Notes: a model not told the origin generated them from the letters alone. 64,000 nucleotides of DNA from Bacillota bacterium (GCA_023415575.1 JAEZKF010000049.1:20604-84603); one strand, 5' to 3'. Positions 36,413-45,649 are shown, numbered from the stretch's first letter. A program made the numbers and translations.

Positions 36413-36916
36413 TTATTGCGGCGATTCACCGCTTATTAGTTGAAGCCTCATCTCGGCACAGCAGGAATGGTACTCCTCAAAGCCCAAGGTCTCATAAAGG
36501 GGCTTTCCTGCCTTCGTTGCTTTAAGGTCAATATATGACGCGCCAGACTTTTTCGCCTGCTCAATCAGCATCTTCAGCACACGGGTTGAATAGCCCCTGC
36601 GCCGAAAATCGGGCAGGGTATAAACGTTGTACAGCGTTGCGGTGATTCCCGTTAGGTAGTTTGCGTTTGCCGGTTTTTCAAACAGACTAAGTAGGGCGAA
36701 TGATACTGCTTGTCCGTCCACCTCAACCAGTGCGGCAAAACAATCCCTGTCTAGGTGCTTGGAGAAGTATTCGGCAAGCTGGGCTAATATCTGCTGCTCC
36801 TGCTCGGATGTCAGTCCGCCCATATCCTCTTGCAGGTATCTAACACGCATCTTTCTCAGGGTTTCAATATCATCGCTTGTTGCGAAACGCAGTACCTCTT
36901 TGAGTGTACCATCCAT
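36413..36916 (-). CDS. GNAT family N-acetyltransferase
   Basis: 167 residues from the ATG at 36916, which has AAAGGGGGTAAC upstream; a longer frame overlaps purN. The acetyl-CoA motif LPDFRRRGYSTRVLKMLIEQA is present (shortened: DFRRRGYSTRVL), followed by IDLKATKAGKPLYETLGF. The substrate is unknown. It lies inside the purine operon between purN and purO, which is unexpected for this family, so it may act on a purine-related molecule or simply be carried along. Confidence 0.85.
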   Translation of the reverse strand: MDGTLKEVLRFATSDDIETLRKMRVRYLQEDMGGLTSEQEQQILAQLAEYFSKHLDRDCFAALVEVDGQAVSFALLSLFEKPANANYLTGITATLYNVYTLPDFRRRGYSTRVLKMLIEQAKKSGASYIDLKATKAGKPLYETLGFEEYHSCCAEMRLQLISGESPQ

Positions 36917-36947
36917 GCTGTTACCCCCTTTGTTGTCTATAGCCCTA

Positions 36948-37547
36948 TCAGCCGTTCTGGTCTGAAAGCTCGCGGCAGAGCATGGCAACCGCCTTGGGAA
37001 GAAGCTCCCACTCGGCCTGCTCCATCACGCGCTGCTGCAGGGTTTCCGGGGTGTCTTCCTCGCGCACCTCAACCGCCTTCTGCAATAGGATTTTGCCGCC
37101 GTCGGTAATCTCGTTTACAAGGTGGACGGTAGCCCCCGTCACCTTAACGCCGTAATCGAGGGCTGCTTTATGTACACGCAGGCCGTAAAAGCCGTCACCG
37201 CAAAAGGAGGGGATGAGCGACGGGTGCACATTGACGATTCGGTCGCGGTATGCCTCAATCATCCCCTTGCCGAGGATGCACAAAAAGCCTGCCAGCACCA
37301 CAAGGTCGATGTTGTGCTGCTTTAATACCGCAAGCAGGGCATCGTCAAACTCCTGTGTAGAGGCAAACGCCTTGCGCTCTACAACTGCGGTTTTGATACC
37401 ACTGCGTCTTGCGCGCTCGAGTGCAAAGGCATCTGCCTTGCTGGATACCACAAGCGCGATTTTGCCGTAAGGGTTTTCGCCTTGCCTGTCGATAAGGGCC
37501 TGGAGATTGGTGCCGCCGCCCGACACAAGCACCGCTATATTGACCAT
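36948..37547 (-). CDS. purN: Phosphoribosylglycinamide formyltransferase
   Basis: 199 residues. Motifs are IAVLVSGGGTNLQALID at the N-terminus, LAGFLCILGKGMI with the substrate loop, NVHPSLIPSF and GATVHLVNEITDGG with the catalytic Asn-His-Asp group. It formylates GAR using 10-formyl-THF, step 3 of purine synthesis. It follows purM by 21 bases. Confidence 0.97.
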   Translation of the reverse strand: MVNIAVLVSGGGTNLQALIDRQGENPYGKIALVVSSKADAFALERARRSGIKTAVVERKAFASTQEFDDALLAVLKQHNIDLVVLAGFLCILGKGMIEAYRDRIVNVHPSLIPSFCGDGFYGLRVHKAALDYGVKVTGATVHLVNEITDGGKILLQKAVEVREEDTPETLQQRVMEQAEWELLPKAVAMLCRELSDQNG

Positions 37548-37568
37548 TCTTTCTTCACCGCCGTTATA

Positions 37569-38603
37569 TTACTGGATGATTACCCCTTCGTCCCCTTCTA
37601 CAACCTCGCCGATGACTGCGGGTGTCTCGCCCGCGTCCTTGAGTACCGCGAGCGCTGTGTCGGCATCGTTTTTGCCTACGATGATGCACATGCCGGTGCC
37701 CATGTTAAAGGTGTTGAACATATCGCGCTCGTCTATCTTTCCCGCCTTTTGAATCAGCGTAAAGATGGGGGGAATGGTAAGGCTCTGCTTGTCAATGCGC
37801 GCGGTCAGTCCCTCAGGTATAGCGCGCGGGATGTTCTCATAAAATCCGCCGCCAGTGATATGAGAAATGCTCTTGATGTTGACGCGCTCCATCAGGGCCA
37901 GAACAGCCTTTACATAGATGCGGGTGGGGGTAAGCAGTGTTTCGCCCAAAGGTGCGCCGAGTTCCGGGATGTTACGGCCGAGGTCGGTGTGCTCCACATC
38001 AAACACCTTGCGCACGAGCGAAAAGCCGTTGGAATGAACACCGGACGAAGCTAGCGAAATGATGACATCCCCCTTGCGCACATTGGTACTATCAAGGATA
38101 CGGGACTTATCCACTACACCCACTGAAAAGCCCGCGAGGTCGTACTCATCGGGTCCATAAAATCCGGGCATCTCGGCGGTTTCGCCGCCTACAAGGGCGC
38201 AGCCCGCCTGACGGCAGCCCTCTGCAACGCCGGACACCACTGCGGCAACCTTTTCGGGCACGTTTTTGCCCACAGCGATGTAGTCAAGGAACAGGAGCGG
38301 CTTTGCGCCTGCACACACAATATCGTTTACGCACATGGCAACGCAGTCGATGCCCACGGTATCGTGCTTATCAAGCAAAAACGCAATTTTAAGCTTGGTG
38401 CCCACACCGTCGGTTCCGGATACGAGCACCGGCTTCTCGATGCCGGTCAGGTCAAGCTCAAACAGCCCGCCAAATCCTCCGAGCCCCGAGAGCACGCCCT
38501 TTGTGAAGGTAGATGACACCGCATTCTTCATCAGCTCAACGGCACGGTAGCCCGCGGTAACGTCTACCCCCGCCTGTTTGTAGCTTTCACTGTAGCTTTT
38601 CAT
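37569..38603 (-). CDS. purM: Phosphoribosylformylglycinamidine cyclo-ligase (AIR synthetase)
   Basis: 344 residues, the normal length. Motifs are YKQAGVDVTAGYRAVELMK at the start, VSGTDGVGTKLKIAF near 58, and GCALVGGETAEMPGFY near 135. It closes the imidazole ring to AIR. Within the pur operon, between purF and purN. Confidence 0.97.
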   Translation of the reverse strand: MKSYSESYKQAGVDVTAGYRAVELMKNAVSSTFTKGVLSGLGGFGGLFELDLTGIEKPVLVSGTDGVGTKLKIAFLLDKHDTVGIDCVAMCVNDIVCAGAKPLLFLDYIAVGKNVPEKVAAVVSGVAEGCRQAGCALVGGETAEMPGFYGPDEYDLAGFSVGVVDKSRILDSTNVRKGDVIISLASSGVHSNGFSLVRKVFDVEHTDLGRNIPELGAPLGETLLTPTRIYVKAVLALMERVNIKSISHITGGGFYENIPRAIPEGLTARIDKQSLTIPPIFTLIQKAGKIDERDMFNTFNMGTGMCIIVGKNDADTALAVLKDAGETPAVIGEVVEGDEGVIIQ

Positions 38604-38692
38604 TGTAACCTCCGTCTTTCCGCAAGCGGAACCTTATTCGTTATCGTTTCATCCTTTTCCCATGCGGGAGATGATCTCTCTATCTCAATCGG

Positions 38693-40129
38693 TCATTTTT
38701 GGTGGTCGCCGATGCGCGACTCAAACTTATCCTTGCGGATATCCTTGGGTATCTCAACCGGATACTTGCCGGTAAAGCAGCCGGTGCAAAAGCCGCAGCG
38801 GGCTCCTTCAGCGAGCTTTTTGACATTCTCTACACTGATAAAGCCTAAGGAATCAGCGCCGATGAGCTTCTGGATTTCGGGTATGCTCATCTTGCAGGCA
38901 ATCAGGTTTTCCTTACTGTCAATATCGGTGCCAAAGTAGCAGGGGTTGATAAAGGGCGGCGAGGAGATGCGCATATGTATCTCGGTCGCTCCCGCCTCAC
39001 GGATAAGGCGGACGATGCGGGCACAGGTGGTACCGCGCACGATGGAGTCGTCTACAAGTACCACGCGCTTGCCCTTCACCGTCTGCTTGAGGGCGTTGAG
39101 CTTGATGCGGACAGCGTCCTCACGCTGCTCCTGACTGGGCTGGATGAAGGTTCTTCCGACGTATCGGTTCTTTATCAGGCCGATTCCGTAGGGGATACCC
39201 GACTGGCGAGCAAACCCGAGGGCGGCATCTAATCCGGAATCGGGCACGCCGATGACCACATCCGCCTGCGCGGGATGCTCAAGGGCCAAGAATGCACCCG
39301 CTCTCAGGCGGGCCTCGTGTACCGAAGCACCCTCAATCACAGAGTCGGGGCGGGCGAAGTAGATAAACTCAAACACGCACAGGCTGCCCTTTTCGCCCTC
39401 TTTGCAATGGGTGCGAATGCTGCGCAGGCCGTTCTTTTTATCAACCACCACAATCTCGCCCGGATCAAGGTCGCGCACAAACTCCGCACCAAGGCTGTCA
39501 AGTGCGCAGCTTTCGGAGGCGAACACGATGTCCGAGCCGCGCCTGCCCATGCACAGGGGGCGGAAGCCATTGGGGTCACGCGCAGCAATCATCTTCTGGG
39601 GCGACATTACAATCAAGGAGTATGCGCCCTTAATCTTATACATCGCCTGCTCAAGCGCCTGCTCGATGCTTGGCGCCTTGATGCGCTCCTGGGTGATGAT
39701 ATAGGCTATAACCTCGGTGTCGTTGGTGCTGTGGAAGATTGCGCCGCCGAGCTCAAGCTCCTCGCGCAGCTCACCCGCGTTGACAAGGTTGCCGTTGTGG
39801 GCAAGGGCCATCTTACCCTTGATATGCTGGATAACAAGCGGCTGGGCGTTCACACGGTTGTGTGAACCCGTTGTGGAGTAGCGCACATGGCCTACCGCCA
39901 TGTTGCCCTCGCCCAGCTTGCTGAGGGCCTCTGCAGTAAATACCTCCGGCACCAGCCCCGTATCGCGGTGGGCAGTCATAAGCCCATCGTCGTTAACCAC
40001 GATGCCGCAGCTTTCCTGTCCGCGGTGCTGGAGTGCGTACAGCGCAAAGTACGCGCTCGCCGCAACACTGCTGCGCTGCTCGGCAAAGATGCCGAACAAG
40101 CCACATTCTTCTTTTAAGGTATCAAACAT
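38693..40129 (-). CDS. purF: Amidophosphoribosyltransferase
   Basis: 478 residues. The Ntn glutaminase starts at Cys9 after a short leader (EECGLFGIF), as in the Bacillus-type enzyme that is cleaved to expose Cys. The PRT motif VVLVDDSIVRGTT is near 350. The C-terminal cysteines in RCGFCTGCFTG, together with earlier ones, fit a 4Fe-4S cluster, so the enzyme is probably oxygen sensitive. First committed step of purine synthesis. GAAGGAT precedes the ATG. Confidence 0.97.
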   Translation of the reverse strand: MFDTLKEECGLFGIFAEQRSSVAASAYFALYALQHRGQESCGIVVNDDGLMTAHRDTGLVPEVFTAEALSKLGEGNMAVGHVRYSTTGSHNRVNAQPLVIQHIKGKMALAHNGNLVNAGELREELELGGAIFHSTNDTEVIAYIITQERIKAPSIEQALEQAMYKIKGAYSLIVMSPQKMIAARDPNGFRPLCMGRRGSDIVFASESCALDSLGAEFVRDLDPGEIVVVDKKNGLRSIRTHCKEGEKGSLCVFEFIYFARPDSVIEGASVHEARLRAGAFLALEHPAQADVVIGVPDSGLDAALGFARQSGIPYGIGLIKNRYVGRTFIQPSQEQREDAVRIKLNALKQTVKGKRVVLVDDSIVRGTTCARIVRLIREAGATEIHMRISSPPFINPCYFGTDIDSKENLIACKMSIPEIQKLIGADSLGFISVENVKKLAEGARCGFCTGCFTGKYPVEIPKDIRKDKFESRIGDHQK

Positions 40130-40229
40130 ATCCTTCTAACCGCCATTTCTCCATCTGCGACTGTTTTTGCCACCTAGCCGGACAAGGGAGCAAAAAGACT
40201 CGCCGCTTCGGTATTAAAATAGAACAGTA

Positions 40230-40940
40230 CTATTCACCCAACAGGCGCTTCATAATCTCATGGTAGGCGTCCTCTACCCCGCCAAGGTCGCGGCGGAAGC
40301 GGTCTTTATCAAGTTTCTCGCCTGTCTTGCTGTCCCAGAAACGGCAGGTGTCGGGGCTTATCTCATCCGCAAGCACGATGGTACCGTCATCAAGGCGACC
40401 GAACTCAAGCTTGAAGTCAATCAGCTCTATGCCGAGGTCCTTCAGGTAATCGGTGAGGATGTCGTTTACCTTAAAGGAGTATTTTGCAATAAGGTCAAGC
40501 TCCTCCTTGGTGGCAAGCTTCATGGCATAGATGTGGTAGTCGTTAATCATGGGGTCGCCCAGGGCATCATCCTTGTAGCAGTACTCCAGCACCGTGCTTG
40601 CAAGCTTTGTGCCTTCCGCAATGCCAAGGCGCTTGGAAAGCGAACCCGCAGCGATGTTGCGGACAATCACCTCAAGCGGTACGATGGTGACCTTTTTCAC
40701 CAACGTCTCGCGGTCGGAAAGCTCTTTTACAAAGTGGGTGGGGATGCCGTTTTTCTCAAGTAACTGCATCAGGTGGTTGGTTACGCGGTTGTTAATAACG
40801 CCCTTACCCGCGATGGTGCCCTTCTTTAGGCCGTTGAAGGCGGTGGCATCGTCCTTGTAATCGACGATATAAAGCTGTGCATCGTCGGTGGCAAACACCT
40901 TTTTGGCTTTTCCCTCATAAAGCTGCTGTAACTTCTGCAT
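40230..40940 (-). CDS. purC: SAICAR synthetase
   Basis: 236 residues. Motifs are YEGKAKKVFATDD near 8-20, PLEVIVRNIAAGSL near 82 and IDFKLEFGRLDDG near 174. It joins aspartate to CAIR. It follows purE by 39 bases in the operon. No purB or purL lies in the window; these are probably elsewhere on the chromosome. Confidence 0.97.
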   Translation of the reverse strand: MQKLQQLYEGKAKKVFATDDAQLYIVDYKDDATAFNGLKKGTIAGKGVINNRVTNHLMQLLEKNGIPTHFVKELSDRETLVKKVTIVPLEVIVRNIAAGSLSKRLGIAEGTKLASTVLEYCYKDDALGDPMINDYHIYAMKLATKEELDLIAKYSFKVNDILTDYLKDLGIELIDFKLEFGRLDDGTIVLADEISPDTCRFWDSKTGEKLDKDRFRRDLGGVEDAYHEIMKRLLGE

Positions 40941-40979
40941 GTTTCTTACCCTTTCCTTCCTTTATATCCTCTGCTGGCT

Positions 40980-41486
40980 TTAGCGCAGCTTCAGCTTCTC
41001 CATTACGGCGTCCTCTGCGGCGAGGACTCCCTGTTCCATCTTGACCTTTTCGTCGGCAAGCTTTTTAGCGAGCGTTTCATCGTAGATGCCAAGCATCTGC
41101 ACTGCAAGAATAGCGGCATTGGCCGCACCATCAATCGCAACCGTGGCCACCGGAACGCCCTTTGGCATCTGTACGGTGGAAAGCAGGGCATCCAGCCCAT
41201 CAAGCGACGCCTTAATGGGAACCCCGATAACAGGCAGGGTTGTGTGTGCGGCTAGTACGCCAGCAAGGTGTGCTGCCTTTCCGGCCGCCGCGATGATGAC
41301 ACCGTAGTCGTCTTTGCGCGCATCCTGTGCAAACTGGCACGCCCTTGCCGGTGTGCGGTGTGCGCTCATCACCTTAACGGTGTACTCCACGCCAAACTCT
41401 TCTAGTGTTTTGAGTGCCCCCTGCATGGTGGGAAGGTCGCTGTCGCTACCCATGATAACCGCTACCTTTTTGCCTTTTGTCTGCAT
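40980..41486 (-). CDS. purE: N5-carboxyaminoimidazole ribonucleotide mutase (class I PurE)
   Basis: 168 residues from the ATG at 41486; a longer open frame to 41549 would run through a terminator. Motifs are VAVIMGSDSDLPTM at the start, SAHRTPAR near 43 with the catalytic His and AAGKAAHLAGVLAAHT near 73. It moves the carboxyl group to give CAIR. First gene of the operon; the leader holds a structured RNA and a terminator, so transcription into purE must pass that terminator or begin after it. Confidence 0.96.
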   Translation of the reverse strand: MQTKGKKVAVIMGSDSDLPTMQGALKTLEEFGVEYTVKVMSAHRTPARACQFAQDARKDDYGVIIAAAGKAAHLAGVLAAHTTLPVIGVPIKASLDGLDALLSTVQMPKGVPVATVAIDGAANAAILAVQMLGIYDETLAKKLADEKVKMEQGVLAAEDAVMEKLKLR

Positions 41487-41521
41487 TTTGATTCGACCTC
41501 TCATTTTTTTACTTCTAAAAC

Positions 41522-41556
41522 AAAAATAGGCTATGGCGCTTTCCGCCATAGCCTAT
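41522..41556 (-). terminator. Strong terminator between the leader RNA and purE
   Basis: A perfect 13-bp stem (41526-41538 with 41544-41556, five-base loop) followed on the minus strand by five T. The first arm read by polymerase contains the 3' half of the closing stem of the leader RNA, so the two structures compete. Confidence 0.92.
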
Positions 41557-41764
41557 GATTTACCTAAAAGTGAGCGCACCATCACCGTTACTGCTACCTG
41601 ATGCAGGTGCACCGAGAAACCTGCAGCCGCATTGCGTACTGCATCCCGTACACCAGATTTGGTTGTAAGCAAACACACCCATATGGCTCATCTTGCGCAA
41701 GCCTCCGAAACAGTTGTGATGCGGTCCTTCGCCAATGTACCTATATATAAAAACATCTTAGGCT
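41550..41764 (-). ncRNA. Structured RNA upstream of purE, probably 6S RNA
   Basis: About 215 bases transcribed from a clear promoter. The ends pair: 41755-41764 with 41550-41559, nine of ten bases. Inside are further pairings, such as GCATCAC-like bases near 41722 with GTGATGG near 41590, and a 7-bp TGCAGGT/ACCTGCA hairpin near 41605-41632. A rod-like RNA with a closing stem, a length near 200 bases and a position ahead of purine genes fits my recollection of clostridial 6S RNA, which binds RNA polymerase. It does not match the purine, ZTP or PRPP riboswitch cores. The 6S identity needs a covariance search (Rfam RF00013). Confidence 0.5.
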
Positions 41765-41767
41765 TTT

Positions 41768-41796
41768 ATTTTAATATATTACACTGGTAAAAACAA
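41768..41796 (-). promoter_or_regulatory. Promoter of the purE leader RNA
   Basis: Minus strand: TTGTTT (41796-41791), 17 bases, TAAAAT (41773-41768). It places the RNA start at about 41762, at the closing stem. Confidence 0.75.
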
Positions 41797-41861
41797 GCGA
41801 CATCGACAAAATCGTTTCGTTGCACCAAAATGAGGGATATGTTTGCCCGCGGGTTGTGCAG

Positions 41862-42794
41862 TTAGCTGTTGGTTGTGTCGGTCATGAGCTCCTTTATAGA
41901 GGTCGCAAGAGCGCCGAGTGACTGAATCTCAGACGGGATGATAATCTTCGTAGCCTTACCGTCACAAGCCTTGATAAAGGCCTCGAAGCTCTTGAGTGCA
42001 AGAACCCGGTCTGTGGGGGCCGCCTCGTTGAGCATGCGCAGACTGTCTGCAAGCGCCTTTTGCACCGTCAGAATCGACTGGGCTTCACCCTCTGCCTCGC
42101 GGATCTTTTGCTCTCTTACCGCGTCGGCGCGCAGGATGGCGGACTCCTTCTCAGCCTCTGCACGCAGAATAGCCGATTCGCGTTCACCCTCTGCCACAAG
42201 AATCTGGCTGCGCTTTTCACCCTCGGCACGCAGGATAGCTTCGCGGCGCTCGCGCTCTGCCTTCATCTGCTTTTCCATCGCGTCCTGAATCTCACGCGGA
42301 GGCAGTATGTTCTTAAGCTCTACGCGGGTTACCTTAATGCCCCACTTGTCGGTTGCAATGTCCAAAAGGGTTGTAATCTTACTATTAATTGCATCGCGGG
42401 ATGAAAGGGTCTCATCGAGCTCCATATCTCCGATGATGCTGCGCAGCGTAGTTGCCGACAAAAGCTCAATCGCTGCAAGCGGTCTGTCTACACCGTAGGC
42501 ATACAGCTTCGGGTCGGTGATGTAGAAGAACACAACGGTGTCAATCTGCATCGTTACGTTGTCTTTTGTAATCACCGGTTGGGGCTTAAAGTCTGCCACC
42601 TGCTCCTTTAGGGACACGCGCTTCGCAACGCGGTCGATAAAGGGTACTTTAAAGTGGATTCCTGTTTCCCATGTGCATTTGTACGCGCCCAGACGCTCCA
42701 CGACGTACGCAGTCGCCTGCGGTACAATCTTGATGTTGGCAACCGCAATAACAAACACAATAATCAGCAGTGCCGCAATGATAAAGCCTTCCAT
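41862..42794 (-). CDS. SPFH/Band 7 (stomatin-like) membrane protein
   Basis: 310 residues. An N-terminal membrane helix (about 3-20) is followed by the SPFH domain (VPQATAYVVERLGAY onward, and the LKNILPPREIQDAMEKQMKAERER segment, shortened). Next come near-identical 10-residue repeats of the RAEAEKESAILRA type and a final IIIPSEIQSLGALATS stretch. Such proteins form membrane microdomain scaffolds, like QmcA or stomatin. nfeD lies immediately upstream, the usual functional partner. Confidence 0.93.
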   Translation of the reverse strand: MEGFIIAALLIIVFVIAVANIKIVPQATAYVVERLGAYKCTWETGIHFKVPFIDRVAKRVSLKEQVADFKPQPVITKDNVTMQIDTVVFFYITDPKLYAYGVDRPLAAIELLSATTLRSIIGDMELDETLSSRDAINSKITTLLDIATDKWGIKVTRVELKNILPPREIQDAMEKQMKAERERREAILRAEGEKRSQILVAEGERESAILRAEAEKESAILRADAVREQKIREAEGEAQSILTVQKALADSLRMLNEAAPTDRVLALKSFEAFIKACDGKATKIIIPSEIQSLGALATSIKELMTDTTNS

Positions 42795-42862
42795 ATCCTA
42801 CACTCCATTTCCGCCGGTATCCGGCATATATACTCAAGCGTTGTTATAGCGCCAAAATGGGT

Positions 42863-43303
42863 CTACTCATTTGACGGACGGACAAAGACCTTTGCACCCT
42901 CAATGCGGGTGATGACCACCTTTTCGCCCTCGGTGATATCGGTGCCGTCTTCGCTGCGTGCCGCCCAGGAAAGTCCGTTGACATATACACGGCCGGTCTC
43001 CTTGAGGTTTATGATATCCTCCTGAACAAGTCCTATGCTGCCCACCACCATATCGGCGTTGGTTGCGGTCTTGCGCATCCCAAGCAGCTTCTTAGAAAGC
43101 GGGCGCGTCAAAAGCAAAAGTACACCGCTGCTAATAAAAAAGATGAGAAGCTGCAGCCAAACAGGGGCCCCCAGCAGAGCGGCTATCAGCGCAAGCAGCG
43201 AACCCGCTCCAAACCAGATAAAGATGAGCTGTACCGTGACCGCCTCACCCACACAGAACAGGATGATGGCAACAAGCCACCAAAGCGGTGCGTAATCAAG
43301 CAT
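42863..43303 (-). CDS. NfeD family protein
   Basis: 146 residues. Three membrane helices fill the first 80 residues (WWLVAIILFCVGEAVTVQLIF and a long ALIAALLGAPVWLQLLIFF stretch), then a short C-terminal OB-fold domain begins at VVGSIGLVQEDIINL and ends with KVVITRIEGAKVFVRP. NfeD proteins pair with SPFH proteins in membrane quality control. It precedes the SPFH gene by 68 bases on the same strand. Confidence 0.9.
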   Translation of the reverse strand: MLDYAPLWWLVAIILFCVGEAVTVQLIFIWFGAGSLLALIAALLGAPVWLQLLIFFISSGVLLLLTRPLSKKLLGMRKTATNADMVVGSIGLVQEDIINLKETGRVYVNGLSWAARSEDGTDITEGEKVVITRIEGAKVFVRPSNE

Positions 43304-43509
43304 TTTCGCATTATCCCCTTTCCTGAAGCTATGGTTTTCTAGACCAAACCCATGACAAGTATAGTAACCGATGCCATGCTTTTATTCCAAAAGCAATACA
43401 TGAGCATGTCTGTCTATATTATATCATAAGCTTGTTATTTATTTAACTATTAGTTTCATTGTTTGATTAATTATACCATATTTTATCTGCAAAGCAATGA
43501 ATAAACAGT

Positions 43510-43537
43510 AAAAGGCGTGCACGGATGCACGCCTTTT
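43510..43537 (-). terminator. Terminator of the groESL operon
   Basis: A 12-bp stem AAAAGGCGTGCA (43510-43521) with TGCACGCCTTTT (43526-43537), four-base loop, 27 bases after the groEL stop. The sequence between here and nfeD has no gene. Confidence 0.9.
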
Positions 43538-43564
43538 GTCTTTTATATATGATGTCTGCAATTA

Positions 43565-45190
43565 TTAGTACATGCCGCCCATGCCGGGGTTAGCAACGGG
43601 AGCAGGATGCTCCTCGGGCTTGTCGGCAACCAGCGACTCGGTGGTCAGAATCATTGCGGCAGCGCTTGCTGCGTTCTGCAATGCACTTCTGGTAACCTTG
43701 GTCGGGTCAACGATACCGCTTGCGATCATGTCGCCATAGGTCTCGTTGTAAGCGTCAAAGCCATAGCCAACCTTATCAGCTGTAAGAACCTTGTTGACGA
43801 TGACAGAGCCCTCAAGGCCTGCATTCTCGGCAATCTGACGCAGCGGCTCTTCGAGCGCGCGCAGTACAATCTGAACGCCGGTCTTCTCGTCGCCCTCGCA
43901 GGTATCAAGCAGCTTCTTAACAGAAGGAATTGCATTGATGAGTGCGATACCGCCGCCTGCTACGATACCCTCGGCAACTGCTGCCTTGGTAGCGGAGAGG
44001 GCGTCCTCGATGCGGAGCTTCTTCTCCTTCATCTCGATCTCGGTAGCAGCACCAACCTTGATAACGGCTACGCCGCCGGAGAGCTTTGCAAGACGCTCCT
44101 GCAGCTTCTCGCGGTCAAAGTCAGAGGTGGTAAGTTCAATCTGGCCCTTAATCTGGTTAACGCGAGCCTTAATCTCATCCTTGTCGCCAAAGCCGTCAAC
44201 AATGATGGTGTTTTCCTTCTGAACAACAACCTGACGGGCACGACCGAGCTGAGAAAGCTGGGTCTCCTTGAGGTCAAGACCGAGCTCATCGCTGATAACC
44301 TCGCCGCCGGTGAGGATAGCGATGTCGCGCAGCATCTCTTTTCTTCTATCACCAAAGCCGGGAGCCTTAACTGCAACGCAGGTAAAGGTTCCGCGCAGCT
44401 TGTTAACGATAAGGGTGGAAAGAGCCTCGCCCTCAACATCCTCTGCGATGATAACAAGCTTCTTGCCGGCCTGAACAATCTGCTCAAGCAAAGGCAGGAT
44501 TTCCTGAATGGAAGCGAGCTTCTTATCGGTGATGAGGATGTAAGCGTCGTCGATAACAGCCTCCATTTTATCCGCGTCGGTCACCATGTAGGGGGTGATG
44601 TAGCCGCGGTCGAACTGCATGCCTTCGACAACCTCGCTGTAGGTTTCGGCAGTCTTGCTCTCCTCGATGGTGATAACGCCGTCGGCGGTTACCTTCTCCA
44701 TCGCTTCGGCAATCAGCTTACCGATAGACGCATCTCCGGCAGAAACGGTGGCTACGCGCTCGATGTCCTCGGTGCTGCCAACCTTCTTGGAGTTTGCAAT
44801 GATGGTTTCAACTGCGGTGTCAACCGCCTTCTGGATGCCCTTCTTGAGGATCATGGGATTAGCGCCTGCAGCAACGTTCTTCATGCCCTCGCGAACCAGA
44901 GCCTGTGCAAGCAGGGTAGCGGTGGTGGTACCGTCACCGGCTGCATCGTTGGTCTTGGTTGCAACCTCTTTTACGAGCTGGGCGCCCATGTTCTCAAACG
45001 CATCCTCAAGCTCGATTTCCTTTGCAATGGTAACACCGTCATTGGTGATGAGCGGTGAACCGAACTTCTTATCAAGCACAACGTTGCGTCCCTTGGGACC
45101 AAGTGTGATCTTTACGGTATCGGCGAGCTTATCAAGACCGACCTGCAGGGCCTTTCTTGCTTCTTCGCCGTATATAATTTGCTTTGCCAT
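43565..45190 (-). CDS. groEL: Chaperonin GroEL (60 kDa)
   Basis: 541 residues, full length. Motifs are GPKGRNVVLDKKFGSPLITNDG-like (GPKGRNVVLDKK) near 32, the DGTTTATLLAQ ATP-binding segment near 87, VAVKAPGFGDRRKEML near 270 and the flexible C-terminal GMGGMY. It folds proteins in the ATP-driven double ring with GroES. A long open frame lies antisense to it but is only a codon-bias shadow. Coupled to groES 45 bases upstream. Confidence 0.99.
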   Translation of the reverse strand: MAKQIIYGEEARKALQVGLDKLADTVKITLGPKGRNVVLDKKFGSPLITNDGVTIAKEIELEDAFENMGAQLVKEVATKTNDAAGDGTTTATLLAQALVREGMKNVAAGANPMILKKGIQKAVDTAVETIIANSKKVGSTEDIERVATVSAGDASIGKLIAEAMEKVTADGVITIEESKTAETYSEVVEGMQFDRGYITPYMVTDADKMEAVIDDAYILITDKKLASIQEILPLLEQIVQAGKKLVIIAEDVEGEALSTLIVNKLRGTFTCVAVKAPGFGDRRKEMLRDIAILTGGEVISDELGLDLKETQLSQLGRARQVVVQKENTIIVDGFGDKDEIKARVNQIKGQIELTTSDFDREKLQERLAKLSGGVAVIKVGAATEIEMKEKKLRIEDALSATKAAVAEGIVAGGGIALINAIPSVKKLLDTCEGDEKTGVQIVLRALEEPLRQIAENAGLEGSVIVNKVLTADKVGYGFDAYNETYGDMIASGIVDPTKVTRSALQNAASAAAMILTTESLVADKPEEHPAPVANPGMGGMY

Positions 45191-45235
45191 GGCAAATGCC
45201 CCCTTATTTAAATTAATAGAGTATTATGTTGTCTC

Positions 45236-45520
45236 TTATTCTACAACCGCAAGGATATCAGACTGGCGAACGATAACATACTCGGTGCCGTCAATCTTTA
45301 CCTCGGTACCGGAGTACTTGCTGGTAATTACCTTGTTGCCCGGTGTTACATACATCTTTACTTCTTTACCATCAACAAGTCCGCCGGGACCTACAGCAAT
45401 TACTTCAGCAATCTGGGGCTTCTCCTTAGCGGCGCCCGTCAGGATGATACCGCTCTTGGTGGTCTCTTCCGCTTCAACCATCTTGAGTACCACTCTGTCG
45501 GCAAGAGGTTTCAAAGTCAT
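45236..45520 (-). CDS. groES: Co-chaperonin GroES (10 kDa)
   Basis: 94 residues from the ATG at 45520, selected for the GGGAGGAATAG site upstream. Motifs are MTLKPLADRVVLK, the mobile loop EETTKSGIILTGAAKEKPQ and GNKVITSKYSGTEVK. It caps the GroEL ring. Repression is expected through the CIRCE element 130 bases upstream. Confidence 0.98.
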   Translation of the reverse strand: MTLKPLADRVVLKMVEAEETTKSGIILTGAAKEKPQIAEVIAVGPGGLVDGKEVKMYVTPGNKVITSKYSGTEVKIDGTEYVIVRQSDILAVVE

Positions 45521-45649
45521 CTCTATTCCTCCCAAAAAATTGATTATATTTTCCCGCCTCTCCATCGCATGGCTTAATCCGATTCACGGATTTTTCCCCG
45601 TAGCAGGGTTTCTATATAAGGTATGCGCGAAAAGCGGTGTGTGCCAATT

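Noticed and set aside
41522..41796. Purine, PRPP or ZTP riboswitch ahead of purE
   Set aside because: The conserved cores of these classes are not visible; the RNA closes end to end like 6S RNA instead.
43607..45058. A 483-codon open frame antisense to groEL
   Set aside because: Leu- and Asn-rich low-information translation, no ribosome binding site, and groEL on the other strand is certain. Long antisense frames are common over highly biased genes.
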